64,000 bases of DNA from Luteolibacter arcticus (lineage in GTDB: Bacteria; Verrucomicrobiota; Verrucomicrobiia; Verrucomicrobiales; Akkermansiaceae), in NCBI RefSeq assembly GCF_025950235.1, contig NZ_JAPDDT010000003.1, forward strand, positions 62,001 to 126,000, in the 5' to 3' direction. The notes below the pieces were generated by a model. It saw only the letters and a list, made by a program, of their open reading frames with translations, made no database searches and was not told where the DNA came from. This document shows, one piece after another, positions 34,682 to 42,703 of the stretch. A program made the translations under genes and the position numbers. How positions within the stretch are numbered: position 1 is the stretch's first letter; each line of letters begins with the position of its first letter.

Positions 34682-35740
34682 ATGCCCACTACACTGTACT
34701 ACCGCGAGGGAGGCTCCGACAAAGTCTATCAGACGGACATCGAACCCGCCGGCGATGGCTTCGTCGTCACCTTCGCCTACGGCCGGCGCGGAGCCACGCT
34801 CCAGACCGGCACCAAGACCACCAAGTCCGTTAGCCGGCAAGAAGCCGAATCGATCGCCGCGAAGCTCATCGCTTCCAAGCTCGCCAAGGGTTACACGCCG
34901 GCCGAGGACGGCACGCCCTACCACGCGACCGGCAACGAGGGCCGTGACAGCGGAGTCCGCCCGCAACTCCTCAACCCGGTGGAGGAATGCGATCTGGCTC
35001 GGCTGCTCGGCGACACCCGCCACGTCCTCCAGGAAAAGCACGACGGAAAGCGAATGCTCGTCCGCAAGCTAGGCAAGGACGTCCACGGCATCAACCGCCG
35101 CGGCCTCATTGTCGCGCTGCCGCAGCCGATCGCCGAGGCAGCTCTCTGCATCCCGGTTGACTTCCTGATCGATGGCGAGGCTGTGGGCGATGTCCTCCAC
35201 GCCTTCGATTTGCTTCAGGTGAAAGGAAACGATGTCCGGGATCGCGCATACCTGGACCGCTTCGCGGGCCTGCTCCGCCTGCTCGATGCCATGAGCGCGA
35301 TCCGGCCGGTCAGCACCGTCGTCGAACCGAAAGACAAGCAGGCGATGTTCGATACCCTTCGCTCCACCGGAGCCGAAGGCGTCGTCTTCAAGGACATGGA
35401 CAGCCACTTCAAACCGGGCCGTCCATACTCGGGCGGTCCTCATTTGAAGTGTAAGTTTGTCACCAGCGCCTCCTTCATCGTCGGCGCCATCAACAAGCGT
35501 CGCAGCGTCGCGCTCGTTCTCCTCGACGGGGACAAGCGGGTGCCCGCCGGCAACGTCACGATCCCGCCCGACCACGACATTCCGCAACCGGGCGAAATCG
35601 TGGAAGTGAGGTTCCTATATGCCTTTCCCGAAAGCGGCTGCATCTACCAACCGGTCTATCGAGGCAGGCGCGACGATATCGACCCCGCCGACTGCCACGT
35701 CCGGCAGCTCAAGTACAAGGACCAGGGCGTCGCCGCCTGA
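34682..35740 (+). CDS. WGR-domain ATP-dependent DNA ligase
   Basis: 352 residues. Residues 1-80 form a WGR domain (LYYREGGSDKVYQTDIEPAG, VTFAYGRRGATLQTGTKT, EAESIAAKLIASKLAKGY). The ligase adenylation domain starts near 100 with the nucleophile lysine in LQEKHDGKRML. Motif III is in LIDGEAVGDVLHAFDLLQ, motif IV in AEGVVFKDMDSHF and motif V in HLKCKFV. A C-terminal OB fold follows (KRRSVALVLL, GEIVEVRFLYAFP). It joins nicked DNA with ATP; the WGR domain probably binds DNA. Such fusions occur in plasmids and phages. The LigD phosphoesterase and polymerase domains are absent. Confidence 0.88.
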   Translation: MPTTLYYREGGSDKVYQTDIEPAGDGFVVTFAYGRRGATLQTGTKTTKSVSRQEAESIAAKLIASKLAKGYTPAEDGTPYHATGNEGRDSGVRPQLLNPVEECDLARLLGDTRHVLQEKHDGKRMLVRKLGKDVHGINRRGLIVALPQPIAEAALCIPVDFLIDGEAVGDVLHAFDLLQVKGNDVRDRAYLDRFAGLLRLLDAMSAIRPVSTVVEPKDKQAMFDTLRSTGAEGVVFKDMDSHFKPGRPYSGGPHLKCKFVTSASFIVGAINKRRSVALVLLDGDKRVPAGNVTIPPDHDIPQPGEIVEVRFLYAFPESGCIYQPVYRGRRDDIDPADCHVRQLKYKDQGVAA

Positions 35741-35778
35741 ATCCTCCACCGCTCTTGTAAGGGCACAGCCATAACGCC

Positions 35779-35827
35779 CGCGGAAAAGACCCCGTTCGCA
35801 GCATCTCTGCAACGGGGTCTTTCCGCG
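35779..35827 (+). terminator. Long stem-loop terminator
   Basis: 35779-35796 pairs with 35811-35827 with one bulged base. The loop itself closes by GCAG/CTGC around CATCT, giving a stem of over 20 bp. It follows the ligase stop by 38 bases. Confidence 0.7.
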
Positions 35828-35921
35828 TACATCCCCAAACAGCTCTCCTCATTTTTTTACATGTGGTGGCGTGCGTCGATGAGCCCGACTGCGATAGCCC
35901 ACCAGGCGAGGTGGGAATTCC

Positions 35922-36227
35922 TTACCGCCACCGACCCGTCCCTCCACACGCATCGCACGTTCTTGAGGTAGCAAGGCCTCTGCCTGCGCAATCGGGGCAG
36001 GCGGTCACGTAACCAGACTGAGTTTGAATCGTCCCCTGCCCACCACAAGAATCACATCGAAACGGGTCGTTACCCGTTCTGAGGCGATCGCTCGAATCTG
36101 GTAAGGCACTCCAATTCGTCCTTCCACCGGAACTCTGAATCCTGTCTGTCCCAGTGCTGCGAGCACACATGTTGCTGCCGCCAGTGGTCTCCCGGACGGG
36201 CTTGACCGACTGCGCCTGACCCAGCAC
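35922..36227 (-). CDS. Small DnaJ-type zinc-ribbon protein
   Basis: 101 residues in the open frame, possibly starting at the internal ATG at 36170. The C-terminal half holds CDSCGGQG, CPDCAGRG and CDACGGTG, three of the CxxCxGxG repeats of the DnaJ central zinc domain, with the last right at the end. The N-terminal half is disordered in composition. No J domain is present. Free-standing CxxCxGxG proteins act as thiol or peptide-binding zinc modules in plastids and phages. The region also has overlapping frames, so a frameshift cannot be excluded. Confidence 0.5.
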   Translation of the reverse strand: MLGQAQSVKPVRETTGGSNMCARSTGTDRIQSSGGRTNWSALPDSSDRLRTGNDPFRCDSCGGQGTIQTQSGYVTACPDCAGRGLATSRTCDACGGTGRWR

Positions 36228-36549
36228 ACGCGTTCCTTGCGTTGGCGGATCATAAGCGGCAAACTCAGCTGCCCATTGCTAGTAGAAAGGTGCCACGCTG
36301 GCATTCCGGATTTTCACCTTCACGCGAAGCTTACCCTTCTCATCCGGGGAGATGGAAGAAGCCGTAACATTGAGTTAGTATCCTAGAAGCCGCTGAGCAC
36401 GGATAGCGTTTTTTTGGATATCCGTGAGAGGGCTGGCGAAACAGCATATTCCAGTTATGTAACAGTCCCGTAACCAACCTCGTTCATGCGCACAGGCATC
36501 GACAAGAATGCCAAGTTTCTTGGAAATTCCGCATTCCAACAATGGACAC
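36228..36549. other. Spacer at the right side of the island
   Basis: No gene is supported. The right boundary of the island should lie here or in the preceding 300 bases, but no copy of the tRNA 3' core (GTAGGTTCAAATCCTAC) was seen. A palindrome TGGATATCCGTGAG near 36416 is the only visible structure. Confidence 0.3.
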
Positions 36550-36583
36550 GAAAAAGCGGCCGCCCCCTTCCAGGACGGCCGCT
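36550..36583 (-). terminator. Intrinsic terminator of the 36.6-39.6 kb gene
   Basis: AGCGGCCG (36555-36562) pairs with CGGCCGCT (36576-36583). On the minus strand the hairpin is followed by TTTTTCGTG. It lies 22 bases past the stop of the beta-strand-repeat gene. Confidence 0.7.
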
Positions 36584-36605
36584 GACCTCTTACCCAAGGA
36601 AAACC

Positions 36606-39587
36606 TCACTCGGTCACAACGAGCCGCGCGAAGAGCTTGCCGCCGGGTGCTAGGGCGCGCGGGATCGCCACTTCCACGGAGTCGATGCCGGGCTCGATGT
36701 CGTTGGTCGGCGTGACCACCACGCCATTGCTGCCGTGCTGGGCCGGAGTCCAGGCACCGGCCAGATCGGTGTCATAGTGCACCGCCGACTTGGCCGGGTC
36801 GGACAGATCGCTGCGGCGGAAAACGAAACGCAGGTGGGTGGCATCGGTCGTCGCCGTCGGCAGCAGCGCGGCGGAGTCGGCGTTCGGATTGGCGGGATTC
36901 GGTTGGCCGCCGATGACGAACTCGATGCCGTTGGTGATGCCGTCGAAGTCGGGGTCGGCGTCGAAGTCGGCGGCCGGGCCGGTCAGTCCTTTGGACGCCA
37001 CCCAGCTCTCAAACGGCGTGCCGGATGCCTCGCCATAGACCAGCACGAGGTTGTTTCCCTGCACCTGCACCGACCACACGAAGGCGGTGGCCGCGGGCAG
37101 CGCGCTGGCATCGACCACGAAGGCTCCGGGTGTGAAGCCGCTGATGCCGCCGGTAGTGGCGACCAGCGTGAAGGTCTTCTGCGTGTCGCTGAAATTCGCG
37201 AGCGTCTGCGGGGTGATAGAGACGGTGACCGGCGAAACATCAGTCGCGGTGACGGTCACGGCATCTGCGGTGACCGTATCGTAGCCAGTGCCCACAGCGC
37301 CGGTCCAATCGGACACCTCGAAGTCGAAGGAGGAGGACGCGCCGAGCGTCAGGGTGACCAGGCCTTGCAACGCACCCACGCTGGAGCCGGGCGAGAGCGT
37401 GCCGCCATTGACCGTTACACTTCGTTGTACAGTGCCGCTGCCTGCCAGGGTCGCACCGGCGACCACGGTGACCGCGCCGGCGGAGGTGGGGATCACGCCA
37501 TCGACCTGGAGAGTGCCTTCCGAGATCATAACCGGGCCCGTTAACGTGCTGGACGGCGAGTTCAGAATCAGCGTGCCCACACCTTGTTTAACGAAGATGC
37601 CGGTGCCTGAGACCGGTCCGGCGATGGTGCTGGTGAAGCCCTGCGTGTCGAAGGGCCGGTTGTTCTCGGTACTCGGCAGATTCACGGCACGCTGCGCATT
37701 GAGAACGATGTTGTCGGCATCGAAGCGGATCTTGCCGAGAAGGTTTTCGGAGAAGTGGAGGATGTCGTTTTCCGGATCGCCCAAGGCAGCGTCGCTGGTG
37801 AAAGCGATAGTCCCGCGGTTCAGATTGACTGTCCCGGTGAAATCATTGGTCGCATTGTCAAAGATCAGGATGTTGTCGTGTTCACCACCGACACCAGTGT
37901 CGGAGAACTGGAACGAGCGGGTCGCGACGCCACCGCTGATTTTCCCGGTGAGCCGGATGGCTGTGCCTGGCGTCGGAGCCAATCCGCCCGAGCCGAAGAC
38001 GCTGAACATGCGCAGATTCCCAGTGCCCGTCACGGGCAGCACGAACGGATTCGAAATCACCGTCTCGCTGCTACTCGCGATACCGAATTCGATCACACCG
38101 CCGGTGCTGGTGATGGTGCCGGCCGGGAAGGCGGTGCCAGCCTGCGCCCGCAGGGAGCCATTCGCCACGGTGATGCCACCGGTGAAAGTGTTGTCAAAGG
38201 TGAGCGACAGGCGGCCGGTTCCGGCCTTGGTCAGCGAACCGTCGCCGCTTAACTGCCCGCCGAATACGGTATTGGCGTTGTTTCCGCCAACCGTCAGCGA
38301 TAGGGCTTGTGCATTACTGCCTTCCAGCACGAGATCAGCATTCCCCGCAAGTCCGCCCAGCGTGGCGGCCGTGATCGGACCGAAGGCATGGGTGGACGCT
38401 CCAAAAACGGCTTCCAGCGTGCTATTCTGAAGCGCCAATTCGTGGCCGATCATCAGCGAGCCCTCGTTCAAGAGCGTCTTGCCAACATGGAAATTCGGAT
38501 TGGCCAGCGTGAGCGCGCCCATGCCCGACTTCAGCAATACGAGATTGCCGACGATGCCATTGCTTCCCGTGACCGTGAAATTCTTCGCGGTGTTCTGGAA
38601 ACTCAGCGCGATCGGAGAGACATTGCCGTTGCTGATATCAACTGTGGTCCCGGTGGCAACGTCGTCGAACAGCACCGCGTCCGAGTTCGCGAAGTTGGCC
38701 GCGGTGACGCCGTCGGAAGTGAGCACCCAGTTTTTCGCGCCGGGAATGGCATTAGTACTCCATTCGGAACCTGCCAGTCCGCTCCAAGTGAGATTCTTCG
38801 AAACAGGGGCAGCGTCGAACTGGTCCGCAGTGCGGCCGGTGCCGCCATTGTAAAGGTAAATGATCTGAGAGGCGCTGAGCTTTCCGCTGAAAATCGCGGC
38901 GTCATCGAGGCGGACTGAGCCTGCGCTGTAGGTGCCATTGCCGCTGCCGCCAATGAGCGTCGGAAACGCCGCGGCCAAGCTGCCGGCGCCGGCACTGCTG
39001 AAAGCCGCGGTGGTCTTGCCGATGCTCGCGCCGTTGAGGAAGCGCTCGACCTCATTGGTCTCGCGGTCGAACACGACGACAATCTGGTTCCAGTTTCCGT
39101 TGTTGAAGGCGATGTTCGGATCCTTACGGGTGCCACCGCTGGTGTTCCAATTGACCCGGCCACCTCCGCCGGTGGTGCTGGCCGTGCTAAGCGTCCAACC
39201 GACGTTTGCGCCGCTGGTCCAGTTCTTGTTTCCGAAGAACCCCTTGTCCGCGGTGAAGCCGACGGTCGTGGTCTGGACCCAAATCGAGATCGTGAAGCTC
39301 GACGCGTAGATCGTGTCGAGATTGCCCAGCGTCACCGCCCAGTCGTTCGGCGTCGTGGCGGTGGTGTTGGTGTTCGTAAAGGACGCGGCTTGGCCGAACT
39401 TCCCGGTGGTGAAGTTGTCGCCGGGCGTGCCGTTGGTTCCGATGGCAGTGCCTTGGATGCTCGTGCCGGTGCCGGCGTCGAGGGTTCCATCGAGCGGGAG
39501 GTAGGCTTCGAGCGTGGCGGCAGCAGCCTCCGGGCTTACAAGAATCAGGACGCCGGCGACGGCATGGTATAGGCGGTGAATTTTCAT
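36606..39587 (-). CDS. Secreted LamG / autotransporter-associated beta-strand repeat protein
   Basis: 993 residues. The signal peptide is HRLYHAVAGVLILVSPEAAAA. Residues about 25-230 are a LamG/concanavalin-like domain (LEAYLPLDGTLDAGTG, FTISIWVQTTTVGF, GNWNQIVVVFDRETNEVERF). The middle consists of beta-strand repeats (SLTKAGTGRLSLTFDNTFTG, FVKQGVGTLILNSPSSTLTG, EGTLQVDGVI). The C-terminus has DPDFDGITNGIEFVIGG and ends GGKLFARLVVTE, the module shared with the 9.6-11.7 kb gene. The frame is open to 39632, but MKIHRLYH is the natural start. Likely surface or extracellular adhesin-like protein. Confidence 0.82.
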   Translation of the reverse strand: MKIHRLYHAVAGVLILVSPEAAAATLEAYLPLDGTLDAGTGTSIQGTAIGTNGTPGDNFTTGKFGQAASFTNTNTTATTPNDWAVTLGNLDTIYASSFTISIWVQTTTVGFTADKGFFGNKNWTSGANVGWTLSTASTTGGGGRVNWNTSGGTRKDPNIAFNNGNWNQIVVVFDRETNEVERFLNGASIGKTTAAFSSAGAGSLAAAFPTLIGGSGNGTYSAGSVRLDDAAIFSGKLSASQIIYLYNGGTGRTADQFDAAPVSKNLTWSGLAGSEWSTNAIPGAKNWVLTSDGVTAANFANSDAVLFDDVATGTTVDISNGNVSPIALSFQNTAKNFTVTGSNGIVGNLVLLKSGMGALTLANPNFHVGKTLLNEGSLMIGHELALQNSTLEAVFGASTHAFGPITAATLGGLAGNADLVLEGSNAQALSLTVGGNNANTVFGGQLSGDGSLTKAGTGRLSLTFDNTFTGGITVANGSLRAQAGTAFPAGTITSTGGVIEFGIASSSETVISNPFVLPVTGTGNLRMFSVFGSGGLAPTPGTAIRLTGKISGGVATRSFQFSDTGVGGEHDNILIFDNATNDFTGTVNLNRGTIAFTSDAALGDPENDILHFSENLLGKIRFDADNIVLNAQRAVNLPSTENNRPFDTQGFTSTIAGPVSGTGIFVKQGVGTLILNSPSSTLTGPVMISEGTLQVDGVIPTSAGAVTVVAGATLAGSGTVQRSVTVNGGTLSPGSSVGALQGLVTLTLGASSSFDFEVSDWTGAVGTGYDTVTADAVTVTATDVSPVTVSITPQTLANFSDTQKTFTLVATTGGISGFTPGAFVVDASALPAATAFVWSVQVQGNNLVLVYGEASGTPFESWVASKGLTGPAADFDADPDFDGITNGIEFVIGGQPNPANPNADSAALLPTATTDATHLRFVFRRSDLSDPAKSAVHYDTDLAGAWTPAQHGSNGVVVTPTNDIEPGIDSVEVAIPRALAPGGKLFARLVVTE

Positions 39588-39969
39588 ACTTGCGCTTTGG
39601 ATCACTGGGAATTTAGCAGAGGTCAGCGCCATCTATAATTGCTCTTCCGCAAGGAAAATTGGCAAACATGCCGCTTAGCGGCGACGGTTGCGACACCTCC
39701 AGGCGGGCGAACCATCGAGTAGACTGCGAAGCTGGCACCGGCATCCGCCCGTTCGCAGTCGTGACCCGAGAACACCGCGACGACCTGGGACATTCCCGCG
39801 CTTCGCAGACCAGTGTTGACCACCTGATCGAGATACTCCCAATTTCCCTAGTGACTGCAGACGCCGGGCGACTGGTGCTGGAACAGCAGGCACGGCTAGT
39901 CAATTTTCGGTAAAGCTGCCTCAAATTTCATCTTCTCGCCACTTTAAGAATTTTAAGTGGCTTGCATAC
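39588..39969. other. Intergenic region
   Basis: Short frames exist on both strands (the longest about 100 codons), but none shows domain motifs or a ribosome site, so no gene is called. It holds the upstream region of the leftward beta-strand-repeat gene and the terminator of the phosphonate operon at 39938-39961. Confidence 0.35.
39938..39961 (-). terminator. Terminator of the phosphonate operon
   Basis: GCCACTTTAA (39938-39947) pairs with TTAAGTGGC (39953-39961) with one extra base, 8 bases past the transporter stop. The AT-rich stem base supplies the weak pairing on the 3' side. Confidence 0.5.
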
Positions 39970-41244
39970 CTAAGCCTTGGAGAGACTCCGCTGCCGAGCC
40001 ACCGGCAACACCGCCAGGGACGAGAACACCGCGAGCACTATGAACGACACAAACACCGCGTCCCAACCCCAGGTGTTCTTCAGCCAGATTGGCACGATGC
40101 CGGCGAAGAGCTGAGCGGTGGATCCAATGCCGTTGATGATGCCAGCCGCCGACGCCGTGCTCTCCGCTCCTCCGATGTCCTGCGCCGCGGTGCCGGAAAC
40201 GATGGAGTCCGCGATGTAGAGGAAGAAGCCGATCGCGGCGAGGCCGGCAGCATTTCCCCAGATGCCGCCGTCCGCGCTGATCACGCGGTAGAGCAGGACC
40301 GCGGCGATCATCCCCAACAAAGCCACCAGCGCGAGGCGCACGCGGTTGTCCGCAAAGTAGCGGTCGCCGACCCAGCCGCCGGCCGCGAGACCGAGGATGC
40401 CGCCGACTTCGAAGCCGTTCGACACGTAAGCAGCCGAGTCGTTGGCCATGCCCACCTTGCTGGCGAGGTAGTAGGGACTCCAGGCGAAGAAGGTGTATCG
40501 GACGAACTTCAATCCGGTGTAGCAGACCCCTAACAGCAGAATCGACGGCTGGCGGATCATCAGCATGAAGCCACCCTTCGCCGAAGCACCGGAAGCATTG
40601 GAGGCACGCCGCTCGAGACGATGGCCGCGGTCCTCCGGCCGGTTGATCAGGAACAAGCCTTGCGCGATGCCCACGACGATCACCGCGATGCCGGTGACGA
40701 GGAAAACCTCCCGCCAGCCGAACTTCCCGAGCACGTAGCCCGCCACCAGGTTGGCGACCATGCTGCCGAAGATGTAGCAGGTCATCCACACGCCCATCAC
40801 CCGGCCGCGATGGCGGAAGCCCACCCATTGCGATACGACTTTGCAGGCATTCGGCCAGCCGGTGGATTGAAAAAGGCCGTTGATCGAAAGGCAGACGGCC
40901 AGCACGCCCATGAAGGGAAAGATTCCGAATGCAAGGGTCGCGATGCCCGAAAGGATCATTCCCGCGGTCAGTGCAATGCGCGGGCCTAGACGGTCGCCGA
41001 GCGCGCCGCTGAGGAATTGGCCGGTGGCGTAGCACACGCCGTAGGCCGTCTGCACCCAGCCGATGGTCGTGTCGGAAAAACCGCTCTCCACCATGGCTGG
41101 CGTGACGACGCCGAGGTGCTTGCGGGTAAAGTAGTAGAAGAAGTAGGCGAGGTAGGACAGCAGCACCATCCGCGTCTGCAGCGAGACGGGCGGCGAGGTG
41201 GCGGCGGGGCTTTCGGGGATGGGATTGGGCCTCGTCGTTTGCAT
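39970..41244 (-). CDS. MFS transporter (GlpT/OPA-like), probable phosphonate uptake
   Basis: 424 residues with 12 predicted membrane helices after a proline-rich start. The opening LLSYLAYFFYYFTRKHLGVV and WVQTAYGVCYATGQFLSGALGDRLGPR are like the organophosphate:phosphate antiporter family (GlpT, UhpT), and INGLFQSTGWPNACK is the typical OPA segment. It is last in a five-gene operon with phosphonate catabolic enzymes, 13 bases after phnY. That context suggests uptake of an aminoalkyl-phosphonate or phosphonoacetate. The substrate is inferred from context only. Confidence 0.8.
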   Translation of the reverse strand: MQTTRPNPIPESPAATSPPVSLQTRMVLLSYLAYFFYYFTRKHLGVVTPAMVESGFSDTTIGWVQTAYGVCYATGQFLSGALGDRLGPRIALTAGMILSGIATLAFGIFPFMGVLAVCLSINGLFQSTGWPNACKVVSQWVGFRHRGRVMGVWMTCYIFGSMVANLVAGYVLGKFGWREVFLVTGIAVIVVGIAQGLFLINRPEDRGHRLERRASNASGASAKGGFMLMIRQPSILLLGVCYTGLKFVRYTFFAWSPYYLASKVGMANDSAAYVSNGFEVGGILGLAAGGWVGDRYFADNRVRLALVALLGMIAAVLLYRVISADGGIWGNAAGLAAIGFFLYIADSIVSGTAAQDIGGAESTASAAGIINGIGSTAQLFAGIVPIWLKNTWGWDAVFVSFIVLAVFSSLAVLPVARQRSLSKA

Positions 41245-41257
41245 GGTGGGAAAGGTG

Positions 41258-42691
41258 TTACCAGGGCAGCGACCAAGTCTTTTCGTGGGTGAAGAACTTG
41301 ATCGCCTCGACCACTCCCTCTTTCACCCCCAGCCCGGAATCGCGGGTGCCACCGAAGGGCGTCAGCTCCAGCCTATAGCCGGGGACCTCGTTGATGTTCG
41401 TCGTACCGGCGCGCAGTTCCTTACAAGCTTTCATCGCGAGCGAGAGATCATTGGTGACGACTCCGCCACTCAGGCCGAAGGGGCCGGCATTGTAGTAGGA
41501 GATCGCGTCATCGAGATCGCGGATCGGGATGATGGGGGCCAGCGGGCCGAAGCTTTCGCAGGCGACCATCTCCGCCTCGCGCGGGACGTTGGCGATGATG
41601 GTCGGCTCTAACAAAGCCCCGCGCCGTCCGTTGCCGAGAAGGACTTTCGCACCCATGGCGACCGCCGCTTCGACGCGGCGCTGGAGTTCCACCGCGGCGG
41701 GCGCGTGGATCACGGTACCAACGACCGTGGCCGGATCCTCCGGGTCGCCACCGGGATACTCGCGGCGGACGAGATCGACGAAGCGCGCCGTGAAGGCGTC
41801 GAGGATGCTCTCCTGAACGAGGATGCGCTTCACCGCGGTGCAGCGCTGGCCGGAGTTCCGGAACGAGCCTTCGGCGGCAAGTTTCGCGGCGAGGTCGAGA
41901 TCCGCGTCCTCCAGCACGATCAGCGGCGAGTTGCCGCCGAGTTCGAGGCAGATCCGCTTATAGCCGCAGGTGCGGGCGATGCTTTTCCCGATTTCCACCG
42001 AGCCGGTGAAGGTGACGATTTCCACGCGGTCGTCGGTGATCATCGGCGTGACGATGTCGTCGATACCGCCGACGAAGAGGCTCAGCATCGGGCCCGGCAG
42101 CCCGGCTTCGTAGAGCACTTCGGCGAACTTCAGCGCGGTGAGCGGCGTGCGATCGGAGGGCTTCAGCAACACCGGCGCTCCCGCCGCGATGGCCGGCGCG
42201 AGCTTGTGGACGACCTGATTGAGCGGGTGGTTAAATGGCGTGATCGCACCGACCAGCTTCACCGGGTAGCGCGAGGTGAAGACTTTCCTTGGACGGCCGT
42301 TCGGCGTGATGTCGCAGGAAAAGATCCGGCCGTCGTCGCGCAGCGCTTCCATCGCGGCGAAGTCGAGCACGTCGGAACTACGGGTGGTCTCGTATTTCGC
42401 CTCGCGGATCGCCAGACCGGTCTCGCGGGTGATCAGTGCGGCGAACTCGTCACGCCGCTCGGCCAACAGAACCGCGGCGCGGCGCAGGATGTCGTGGCGG
42501 TCACGGCGGGTCAGCAACTCGTTCGGAAAGGCAAGCGCCGTAGTGATCGCGCTTTCGAGATGCTCCGGTCCGATCAGCGAGGCGCTGCCGGTGAGCGAGT
42601 CATCCCACGGATAGCGGACCTCCAGCGCGCGGCCGGTGGTCACCGCTTCGCCGGCGACGTAGGAAGGAAGGTGGACGGGTGACCAAGCCAT
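41258..42691 (-). CDS. phnY: Phosphonoacetaldehyde dehydrogenase
   Basis: 477 residues, aldehyde dehydrogenase superfamily, oxidising phosphonoacetaldehyde to phosphonoacetate with NAD. The catalytic cysteine is in NSGQRCTAVKRILV (near 288), the general base glutamate in ICLELGGNSPL, and cofactor residues in TFTGSVEIG. The GQRCTAVKR loop and the end TPFGGTRDSGLGVKEGVVEA fit the PhnY branch. Assignment to this branch, rather than another aldehyde dehydrogenase, rests on the phnA neighbour 12 bases upstream. Cytosolic. Confidence 0.87.
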   Translation of the reverse strand: MAWSPVHLPSYVAGEAVTTGRALEVRYPWDDSLTGSASLIGPEHLESAITTALAFPNELLTRRDRHDILRRAAVLLAERRDEFAALITRETGLAIREAKYETTRSSDVLDFAAMEALRDDGRIFSCDITPNGRPRKVFTSRYPVKLVGAITPFNHPLNQVVHKLAPAIAAGAPVLLKPSDRTPLTALKFAEVLYEAGLPGPMLSLFVGGIDDIVTPMITDDRVEIVTFTGSVEIGKSIARTCGYKRICLELGGNSPLIVLEDADLDLAAKLAAEGSFRNSGQRCTAVKRILVQESILDAFTARFVDLVRREYPGGDPEDPATVVGTVIHAPAAVELQRRVEAAVAMGAKVLLGNGRRGALLEPTIIANVPREAEMVACESFGPLAPIIPIRDLDDAISYYNAGPFGLSGGVVTNDLSLAMKACKELRAGTTNINEVPGYRLELTPFGGTRDSGLGVKEGVVEAIKFFTHEKTWSLPW

Positions 42692-42703
42692 GACGGGAAG
42701 GAT

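Larger units (their letters stand above)
23846..36300. mobile_element. tRNA-Met-associated genomic island (right boundary approximate)
   Basis: The left border is the 3' tRNA half at 23804-23845 with an adjacent tyrosine integrase reading inward. The cargo is of plasmid or phage type (UDG-exonuclease-polymerase, RecB-like nuclease, DUF3150, zincin, Ycf35-DUF2997-Ycf46, WGR ligase) and differs in style from the flanks: single genes with their own stem-loops and A/C-rich leaders. No second copy of the tRNA core was seen, so the right end is only placed between the zinc-ribbon gene and the terminator at 36550. The polymerase is broken at the integrase, so the island is probably a deletion derivative. 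Confidence 0.65.

Noticed and set aside
23846..36300. Possible CRISPR or toxin-antitoxin system in the island
   Set aside because: No repeat-spacer array, no cas1/cas2 and no toxin motif were seen; the Cas4-like nuclease alone is not evidence of CRISPR.
39613..39924. 103-codon minus-strand frame and overlapping 84-codon plus frame
   Set aside because: Neither has motifs or ribosome sites, and both are in a short spacer; left as unannotated.
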